DNA from: DASUAL01 sp050733055
GTDB lineage: Bacteria > Gemmatimonadota > Gemmatimonadetes > Gemmatimonadales > GWC2-71-9
Length of the DNA: 13,503 nt
Assembly (NCBI GenBank): GCA_050733055.1
Contig: JBOHSI010000088.1
Location: 1-13,503 of the forward strand
Direction of reading: 5' to 3'
The translations under genes were made by a program, and so were the position numbers. This document shows positions 5,491-10,730 of the stretch, piece after piece. The notes below the pieces were generated by a model. That model was given only the letters and a program-made list of their open reading frames with translations, had not been told where the DNA came from and ran no database searches. Every line of letters starts with the position of its first letter. Positions within the stretch are counted from its first letter, which is position 1.

Positions 5491-6213
5491 CTAGATCCCT
5501 GCGAACCAGGGATACCCTTGATCCTCCCAGTACCCGCCCGGTCGCTTGTCCGTGAACGTCATCGACACCAGGTACTTGGTCAGCTTGTATCCCAACTTCG
5601 TGGGCGCATAGAGCCGCAGTGGCGCGCCGTGCGCCGGCGGCAGCGGGTTGTCGTTCATCCCGTACGCCAGGATCGTCTGCGGATGCATGGCGCTCGCCAT
5701 ATCCCAACCGTTGGAATAGCCCGAGTCGAACGAGACGAAGCTGATGTACTTCGCAGCGGGCACCGGCTGACACCGCTCCACGACCGCCGCGACGGGCACG
5801 CCGTGCCACGTGGCGATCGCCGACCATCCTTCCACGCAGTGGTGCTTCACGGTGTACGACACACGCGGCATCTGCACTAAGTCCTCGAGCGACAGTTCGA
5901 GCGGGTGGCGCACCAGGCCGTCTACCCGCAGCCGCCAGGCGCTCGGGTTCACCAGCATCGGCATCATCGAGGAGATGAAGTAGCTCGGCAGCATCGCACT
6001 GCGCTCATCCGGGCCGTAGGTCCGCGCGAGACGCGTGGGGGAAAAGAGAATCTTCTCGCCCACCCAGTCGTTCAGGCGGCTGATGTCGAGCAGCCGTGGG
6101 CGGAGCGCATTGCCGCCGTCCCACCCGCACGCTGCCGCGAGCGAGGCCGCGCCCGCGCCGGCCGCGAACCGCAGGAAGCCGCGGCGGTCGGTCGAGCTAG
6201 TCGATGGGGTCAC
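5491..6213 (-). CDS. Tat-exported molybdopterin-dependent oxidoreductase (sulfite oxidase fold)
   Basis: The product is 240 residues from GTG 6213. A twin-arginine signal (DRRGFLRF, 9-16) leads into an Ala-rich stretch ending LAAACG, so it is folded in the cytoplasm and exported. The rest is one Mo-cofactor domain of the sulfite oxidase/MsrP type (PF00174). It includes WRLRVDGLV (93-101), VKHHCVEGW (122-130) with Cys126 as the expected Mo ligand, FDSGYSNGW (162-170) and GAPLRLYAPTKLGYK (196-210). The C-terminal dimerisation domain of true sulfite oxidases is absent, as in MsrP (YedY). Its GTG start lies 17 nt inside the end of the cytochrome b gene, so the two are translationally coupled and very probably partners, the cytochrome linking the enzyme to quinone. 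The substrate cannot be read from sequence: oxidised methionine, sulfite or another S/N-oxide are candidates. Confidence 0.9.
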   Translation of the reverse strand: MTPSTSSTDRRGFLRFAAGAGAASLAAACGWDGGNALRPRLLDISRLNDWVGEKILFSPTRLARTYGPDERSAMLPSYFISSMMPMLVNPSAWRLRVDGLVRHPLELSLEDLVQMPRVSYTVKHHCVEGWSAIATWHGVPVAAVVERCQPVPAAKYISFVSFDSGYSNGWDMASAMHPQTILAYGMNDNPLPPAHGAPLRLYAPTKLGYKLTKYLVSMTFTDKRPGGYWEDQGYPWFAGI

Positions 6214-6871
6214 GGCTCGGGAACCTCCCGCGGTACCAGCCGGTGATCATCGCCCGCAGGGACGGCGGGTCCACGGCGAATACGAGGACGACGTGGGTGA
6301 TCGTGAACGCGATGAAGATCCAGACGGTCCAGAAGTGCCAGTAGCGGGCCGCCTGGAACCCCCCGAACAGCGCGGTGAGCCACGCGAACTGCACCGGCTT
6401 GTAGATGGCGAGCCCCGTGAACACCCCGAGCGCGCCGAGGAAGTAGATGCTCGTGTAGGCGAGCTTCTGCAGCGGATTGTGCTTCCCCTGGGGTGGGTGG
6501 CCCTTGCGGAGTCGCAAGTAGTACTTCGCCATCTCGATCGCGCCGCGCACGTCGCGCGGCCGGAAGAACAAGGCGCGCCACTCGCCGCTCCCCACCAGGT
6601 AGCCGAGGTACAGCAGCCCGACCGTGACGAGGGGCCACATCAGGGCGAAGTGCCAGTTGAGCGCCCCTGCCAGCCAGCCGCCCAGCCGGCTCCATTCGGG
6701 GAAACGGCTGTCGTTGAACGGGTTGAGAAAGAACGGGCCGCCGCGGTCGCCGAAGCGCGCGTACGCTTGATAGATCTGGAGGCCGCTCGTGACCAGCCCG
6801 GCGAGCACGATGACGGTCGCCCAGTGGGTGAGGCGGACAAGCCAGTGGTGCCGGCGGACCGGCGTGGTCAT
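6197..6871 (-). CDS. Di-heme cytochrome b561-type membrane subunit
   Basis: The product is 224 residues with four main transmembrane helices (about 14-33, 68-93, 139-158, 181-200), the layout of the Cytochrom_B_N / Ni-Fe-hydrogenase cytochrome b group (PF01292). Four His suited to bis-His ligation of two hemes are in helices: His16 (RLTHW), His74 (NWHF), His179 (YWHFW) and His193 (ITHVV). An amphipathic Arg/Lys-rich loop (97-131) faces the cytoplasm. It should pass electrons between the quinone pool and the exported molybdoenzyme encoded immediately downstream with a 17-nt overlap, a job done by YedZ (MsrQ) in the better known MsrPQ system. ATG 6871 is chosen because the protein family starts here and a -10 box ends 6 nt upstream; the frame is open to 7003 only through the divergent gene. 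Confidence 0.9.
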   Translation of the reverse strand: MTTPVRRHHWLVRLTHWATVIVLAGLVTSGLQIYQAYARFGDRGGPFFLNPFNDSRFPEWSRLGGWLAGALNWHFALMWPLVTVGLLYLGYLVGSGEWRALFFRPRDVRGAIEMAKYYLRLRKGHPPQGKHNPLQKLAYTSIYFLGALGVFTGLAIYKPVQFAWLTALFGGFQAARYWHFWTVWIFIAFTITHVVLVFAVDPPSLRAMITGWYRGRFPSRDPID

Positions 6872-6877
6872 CGGGCG

Positions 6878-6885
6878 AATATATT
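6878..6885. promoter_or_regulatory. Shared palindromic -10 element for two divergent leaderless genes
   Basis: AATATATT is a perfect 8-bp palindrome in the 21-bp gap between ATG 6871 (leftward) and ATG 6893 (rightward). Read right, TATATT (6880-6885) ends 7 nt before its ATG. Read left, TATATT (6883-6878) ends 6 nt before its ATG. Both transcripts would begin at or beside their start codon. No good -35 boxes are visible on either side. Confidence 0.6.
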
Positions 6886-6892
6886 TCCCGTC

Positions 6893-7411
6893 ATGAAGTA
6901 CGCCATGGTGCTGGTGCTGGTTTGCGTGGCCGCGTGCCAGACACGAAGTCCGACCAAGGGGACGCGACGAGCGGACTCCTTGGATTTGGCCGCGCTCACA
7001 CACGAGGACTCGAGCGAGGATGCCCTGCTCGTGCCCCGGACAATCGCGGAACCGACCGTCGTGGTGTTCTGGCTTCGCGCGACCGACACGCTGAGCGTGG
7101 CGGACCAGGCCGAAGTCTTCGACGATCTCAAATACTATACCGGGCAGGTCGTGCCCGCCCTGGAGGCGAGCGGGATCCGGCTGCTCGCGACGAACGCCGA
7201 GACGGTGTACGTGGCGCTGCCGAACAGACAGCGGCGCGCGATCCTGCTGTCGGGCCTCGACTACCCCTTTGGATATCTCCTGGTCGATCCTGGAGGTCCG
7301 GAGCGCATCCTGTCCGGCGTATATCCCGAGGACCAGCTGCTGGAGGAGCTCCGGGCCTACTTCGACTTGCCTGAGGACACGACCACGGCGCGTCCGCGGA
7401 TCACGACGTAG
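6893..7411 (+). CDS. Lipoprotein with thioredoxin-like domain lacking CXXC
   Basis: The product is 172 residues. The N-terminus MKYAMVLVLVCVAAC is a clear lipoprotein signal with lipobox VAAC and acylated Cys15. After a linker (16-50), residues about 53-165 read as an alpha/beta domain: strand PTVVVFWL (54-61), helix VFDDLKYYTGQVVPALEASG, strand IRLLATN, strand YVALP, then YPFGYLLVDPGGPERILSGV and a closing helix QLLEELRAYFDLP. The late strand-turn-strand-helix and the early VVVFW strand resemble thioredoxin-like proteins, but the CXXC redox motif is missing, so a disulfide-exchange role is unlikely. The fold call is tentative. The gene is divergent from the cytochrome b/molybdoenzyme operon with a 21-bp gap, so it may be co-regulated with it and act at the membrane as an accessory factor. 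Confidence 0.75.
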   Translation: MKYAMVLVLVCVAACQTRSPTKGTRRADSLDLAALTHEDSSEDALLVPRTIAEPTVVVFWLRATDTLSVADQAEVFDDLKYYTGQVVPALEASGIRLLATNAETVYVALPNRQRRAILLSGLDYPFGYLLVDPGGPERILSGVYPEDQLLEELRAYFDLPEDTTTARPRITT

Positions 7412-7461
7412 CAGTCAGAGCGCCGACCCATCGAGCGAGGAAATCGACGGCAGTCGGCTAC

Positions 7462-7486
7462 CGTGGATGTCTTCGCGATGTCCACG
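7462..7486 (+). terminator. Inverted repeat downstream of the lipoprotein gene
   Basis: CGTGGA (7462-7467) and TCCACG (7481-7486) can pair around a 13-nt loop about 50 nt after the lipoprotein stop. There is no T-run, so an intrinsic terminator is only weakly supported. Confidence 0.2.
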
Positions 7487-7564
7487 CTGGGCACCGAGAC
7501 ATCACGACCGCTCCAGTCGTTTAGGATCTGTGTGACCTCGGCCGTATGTGCAGGTGGGGGCGCA

Positions 7565-7584
7565 CGGGCTAACTTCCTAGCCCG
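7565..7584. promoter_or_regulatory. Perfect inverted repeat abutting the amidohydrolase ATG
   Basis: CGGGCTA (7565-7571), a 6-nt spacer and TAGCCCG (7578-7584) form a perfect 7-bp inverted repeat that ends at the base before ATG 7585. It could be a repressor operator or, in the mRNA, a hairpin that hides the start codon. No Shine-Dalgarno is present in the sequence it occupies. Confidence 0.5.
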
Positions 7585-8943
7585 ATGGTGAGCGATCATG
7601 GTGATCTGATTTTGAGTGGCGGCAATGTCCTGCAGTACGACGGGACGTGGCGTGCTGTGTGCGCGGACGTCGCTGTGCGGGACGGGCAAATTCGGGCGGT
7701 CGGGCAGTCGCGCGGTGAGGCGGTCGGCGGGAGGAGACGGGTTTCGGTCCGCGATTGCTCCGGTTGTCTCATCATCCCTGGCCTCATCCAGGCCCACGTG
7801 CATCTCTGCCAGACCCTGTTCCGCGGGCTCGCCGACGACCTGCCGCTCGAGCAGTGGCTGGCGCACCGTATCTGGCCGCTCGAAGCCGCCCACACCGAGG
7901 AGACGGTGTACTGGTCGGCGATGCTCGGCGCCGCCGAGCTGCTGCTCGGCGGGACGACGGCGATCTTGGACATGGAGACGGTGCGCCACACGGGTGCCGC
8001 GTTCGCAGCGCTGGAGCGCATCGGTCTCCGCGCGGTGGCGGGGAAGTGCCTGATGGACGTACATCCGGAGGGCTCGCCGCTTGAGCTCGCCGAATCGGCG
8101 GACGACGCGCTCGCCGAGGCCGAGCGTCTCGCGCAGTCCTGGCACGGCGCGGCGGGCGGGCGGCTGCGCGTGTGCTTCGCGCCGCGGTTCGTGCCGAGCT
8201 GCTCGGGGCCGCTGCTCCGGGCGGCGAGCGACCTAGCAGAGCGGTTTGGCGCACAACTGCACACCCACGCCGCCGAGACGATCGTCGAGCGGGAGACGGT
8301 GATGCGGACGACGGGGATGGAGGAGATCGCCTATCTGGACTCGGTCGGGATCTCGGGGAAGCGCGCGGCGCTGGCGCATTGCGTCTGGGTCGACCCGCAG
8401 GAGATCGAGCGGCTCGCCCGTCAGGGCACGAATGTCGTGCACTGCCCCTCGTCCAACCTGAAGCTGGGCAGCGGGGTGGCGAAGGTGCCGGAGATGCTCG
8501 AGGCCGGGTGCCGGTTGGCGATCGGCGCGGACGGCGCGCCGTGCAACAACCGGCTCGATGCCTTCACGGAGATGCGCCTCGCCGCGCTGATCCAGAAGCC
8601 ACGGCTCGGACCGGACGTGCTCCCCGCAGGCAAGGTACTCGAGCTCGCGACCGTGGGCGGCGCGCGCGCCCTGGGGCTCGAGGACGAGATCGGGGCGATC
8701 GCCGTGGGTCGACGGGCCGACCTGGTGGTGATGGACCTGCGCGAGCCCCACGTCAGCCCGGCCGCGACGGATTGCGTATCGCACCTCGTGTATGCGGCGC
8801 GCGCCAGCGACGTGCGCGACGTGTTCGTGGACGGGCGCCCGGTCGTGCTGGACCACGACCTCGTGACGGCTCCCGTCGAGGAGGTCGTGCGCGAGGCCGG
8901 CCGCTGCGCGGCCGAGCTCCGCCGGATCACGAAGCTCACGTGA
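7585..8943 (+). CDS. 5'-deoxyadenosine/MTA/SAH deaminase-like amidohydrolase
   Basis: This 452-residue cytosolic enzyme belongs to the TrzA/AtzA/MtaD branch of the amidohydrolase superfamily (COG0402). A beta-sandwich built from both ends (1-62 and about 375-425) flanks a TIM barrel. Metal ligands are visible: HVH (71-73), His228 in LHTHAAE (225-231), His265 in LAHCVW (263-268) and Asp316 in IGADGAPCNN (313-322). VHLCQTLFRGLADDLPLEQW (72-91) and CPSSNLKLGSG (287-297) are typical of deaminases of adenosine-type nucleosides. The enzyme should release ammonia from 5'-deoxyadenosine, 5'-methylthioadenosine or S-adenosylhomocysteine, by-products of SAM chemistry. The GADGAPCNN loop fits sequences annotated as 5'-deoxyadenosine deaminase, but a chlorohydrolase-like or other deaminase specificity cannot be excluded. 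The length is normal. An inverted repeat abuts the start, and the stop overlaps a cytochrome c fragment (GTGA). Confidence 0.9.
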   Translation: MVSDHGDLILSGGNVLQYDGTWRAVCADVAVRDGQIRAVGQSRGEAVGGRRRVSVRDCSGCLIIPGLIQAHVHLCQTLFRGLADDLPLEQWLAHRIWPLEAAHTEETVYWSAMLGAAELLLGGTTAILDMETVRHTGAAFAALERIGLRAVAGKCLMDVHPEGSPLELAESADDALAEAERLAQSWHGAAGGRLRVCFAPRFVPSCSGPLLRAASDLAERFGAQLHTHAAETIVERETVMRTTGMEEIAYLDSVGISGKRAALAHCVWVDPQEIERLARQGTNVVHCPSSNLKLGSGVAKVPEMLEAGCRLAIGADGAPCNNRLDAFTEMRLAALIQKPRLGPDVLPAGKVLELATVGGARALGLEDEIGAIAVGRRADLVVMDLREPHVSPAATDCVSHLVYAARASDVRDVFVDGRPVVLDHDLVTAPVEEVVREAGRCAAELRRITKLT

Positions 8944-9107
8944 CGCCCGGGATTGCGGTGATCGCACTGGTGCTCCAGGTGCCCGCCGATAGCGCCCCGG
9001 CGTTATATCAGGCCTGGTGCAGGCCGTGCCACGGGGCCGATGGGCGCGGCGTGGCCGCTCCGAGCACACGGCTCGAGGTGCGGCCGCCGCTATTTCGCGG
9101 GTGGTGA
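8940..9107 (+). pseudogene. Truncated cytochrome c (N-terminal fragment)
   Basis: GTG 8940 overlaps the amidohydrolase stop (GTGA). The frame encodes 55 residues: a short hydrophobic export-like start (IAVIALVLQVPA), then ALYQAWCRPCHGADGRGVAAPST with the covalent heme motif CRPCH at 27-31, and a stop soon after. Class I cytochrome c domains need about 80-100 residues and a distal Met ligand; everything after the N-terminal helix and first loop is missing. The last 18 bp overlap the 3' end of the convergent chemoreceptor gene, so the downstream part was probably lost in a deletion or rearrangement that brought that gene in. A short functional heme peptide is possible but unlikely. Confidence 0.7.
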
Positions 9108-10727
9108 CTGCGCACCGTTCACGTTGAACCGCTGAATCGTCTCCGCCAGCCTCGCCGCGGCGAGCGAGAGGTGCTGCGACGTCGCGGTCAGCTCGCCCAG
9201 AGAGGCGATCTGCTGTTCGGTCGCCGCCGAAGTCTGCTCGGCTCCCTGCGCGGCGCTGTCGGCGATCCCAGCGACCTCCTCCATCCGCTGCACGACCGCG
9301 CGGATCCGCTGCGTCTGCCGTTCCGTCTCGCCGGCGAACGTGGCGGCGAACTGAACGGCGGCATGCAGGTCCGCGAAGATCGCGTCCAGGGCCTGGCGCA
9401 CGGCGGTCGAGACCGCGTCCACGCCCTGTGCGGTTCGGCGGCCCTCCTCCATCGCCGTGACCACCTCGGTGATCTGCTCCTGGGTCTGGCGCACGCGGGC
9501 TCGCACTTCCTCGGCCGAGCGCGCGCTCTGCTCGGACAGTTTCCGCACCTCGTCCGCCACCACGCGGAAGCCGAGCCCGTGTGGGCCGGCGCGCGCCGCT
9601 TCGATGGCAGCGTTGAGGGCGAGCAAGTCGGTCTGACTCGCGATACGCGTAATGCTGTCCACGAGCTTGCCGATCTCGCGCGACCCCTGTTCGAGGGTGC
9701 CGGCTGCCCGGGAGACTTGGTCGAGGTGGGTCACCAGCGTGACCAACAGCGTGCTCGCCTGGGCGATCTCGTCGCCATGCCGCCGTGCCTGCTGCGCCAC
9801 CGCGCTGATCTGGCGCTCGGCCTCTTGGGCGCGGACGTGGAGCTGCGAGGCGACGCTCGCGGCCGCTTCCGAGTCCTCCCGGCCGTGGCCGATGAGCTGG
9901 CGCTGCCGCGCGGTGCCGTCGGTGAGCCGCTGCGCGGTCGCGGAGATCTCCTGCGAAGCCGCCTGGAGCTGCTCCGCGGACGCGGCAAGCTGCTGGGCCA
10001 TCGCGGCGACCTCCTGGGCCTGCTGCTGCACCTGACGCACGATCTGCGCGATGGCATCGGTGGTTCGGTTGACGCTCACGCCGAGGTAGCCGAGCTCGTC
10101 GAGCTCCTCGTCCCGGATCCGGATCGTGAGGTCTCCCTGCTCTACTCGCGCGAGGGTGTCGCGCGTGGCCCGCAGCCGGTCCGCGATGCGCGTCAGCATC
10201 GGGACGAGCACCGCGGATGCCAGGACGAGCACGAGCGACTCCTCGAGGTAGGTGCTCCAGCCCCACTCCCCGGACCAAGCGCCGAGCGCGGTGACCAGTG
10301 CGAAGCCGGTCAGGTTCACCAGCAGCGCCTCCCACGCCTCCGTGCGGCCGTGGTAGAGGGCCGCCTGGAGCGGCGTGATGAGATACGCGGCATAGAGCAG
10401 ATGCCCCGTGGGCCCGAGGGCGTACAGGATGCACGAGATCATCGCGGATCCGATCCCGATGTTCAGATGGACGTACCAGGAACGGAACGGCGTGTCGCGC
10501 GCGAGGCGAAGCATCAGATAGTTCACCGCGGTGAGGGCCGCGATGAACCCTAGAACGACAATCAACGCGGTCTGGATGACCCCGGCGAGCCGGGCGCCGA
10601 CGAGGAGCGCCGCGCCGGCGACCACGAGCGTCCACCGGGCCTGCGAGGTCGAGAGCACGTACCGGCGCAGCTGGGCGCGGGTCTCGTCCGCCTGTTCGAG
10701 GATCGAGCGGCCGGGTATGGGGAGCAT
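9090..10727 (-). CDS. Methyl-accepting chemotaxis protein with six-helix membrane sensor
   Basis: The product is 545 residues. About six transmembrane helices (32-50, 52-73, 86-104, 109-124, 133-151, 163-179) with very short loops replace the usual periplasmic ligand domain. A HAMP-like linker (about 180-232, with LARVEQGDLTIRIRDEELDELG) leads into a long coiled coil and MCP signalling domain (about 235-535). The hairpin tip lies at 355-400 (RIASQTDLLALNAAIEAARA, then GFRVVADEVRKLSEQS). There is no C-terminal CheR-docking pentapeptide; the protein ends in NGAQSPPAK. It should signal through CheW/CheA, which are not in this window. With no extracellular domain it may sense membrane state or a ligand within the bilayer. 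The ATG is 3 nt after the stop of the DUF5916 gene, so the two are co-transcribed. The 3' end overlaps the cytochrome c fragment by 18 bp. Confidence 0.93.
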   Translation of the reverse strand: MLPIPGRSILEQADETRAQLRRYVLSTSQARWTLVVAGAALLVGARLAGVIQTALIVVLGFIAALTAVNYLMLRLARDTPFRSWYVHLNIGIGSAMISCILYALGPTGHLLYAAYLITPLQAALYHGRTEAWEALLVNLTGFALVTALGAWSGEWGWSTYLEESLVLVLASAVLVPMLTRIADRLRATRDTLARVEQGDLTIRIRDEELDELGYLGVSVNRTTDAIAQIVRQVQQQAQEVAAMAQQLAASAEQLQAASQEISATAQRLTDGTARQRQLIGHGREDSEAAASVASQLHVRAQEAERQISAVAQQARRHGDEIAQASTLLVTLVTHLDQVSRAAGTLEQGSREIGKLVDSITRIASQTDLLALNAAIEAARAGPHGLGFRVVADEVRKLSEQSARSAEEVRARVRQTQEQITEVVTAMEEGRRTAQGVDAVSTAVRQALDAIFADLHAAVQFAATFAGETERQTQRIRAVVQRMEEVAGIADSAAQGAEQTSAATEQQIASLGELTATSQHLSLAAARLAETIQRFNVNGAQSPPAK

Positions 10728-10730
10728 CTG

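Noticed and set aside
8233..10635. 800-codon open frame on the minus strand
   Set aside because: It lies in another frame of the chemoreceptor and antisense to the deaminase, with a low-complexity Arg/Gly/Ala composition. Both overlapped genes have well recognised domains.
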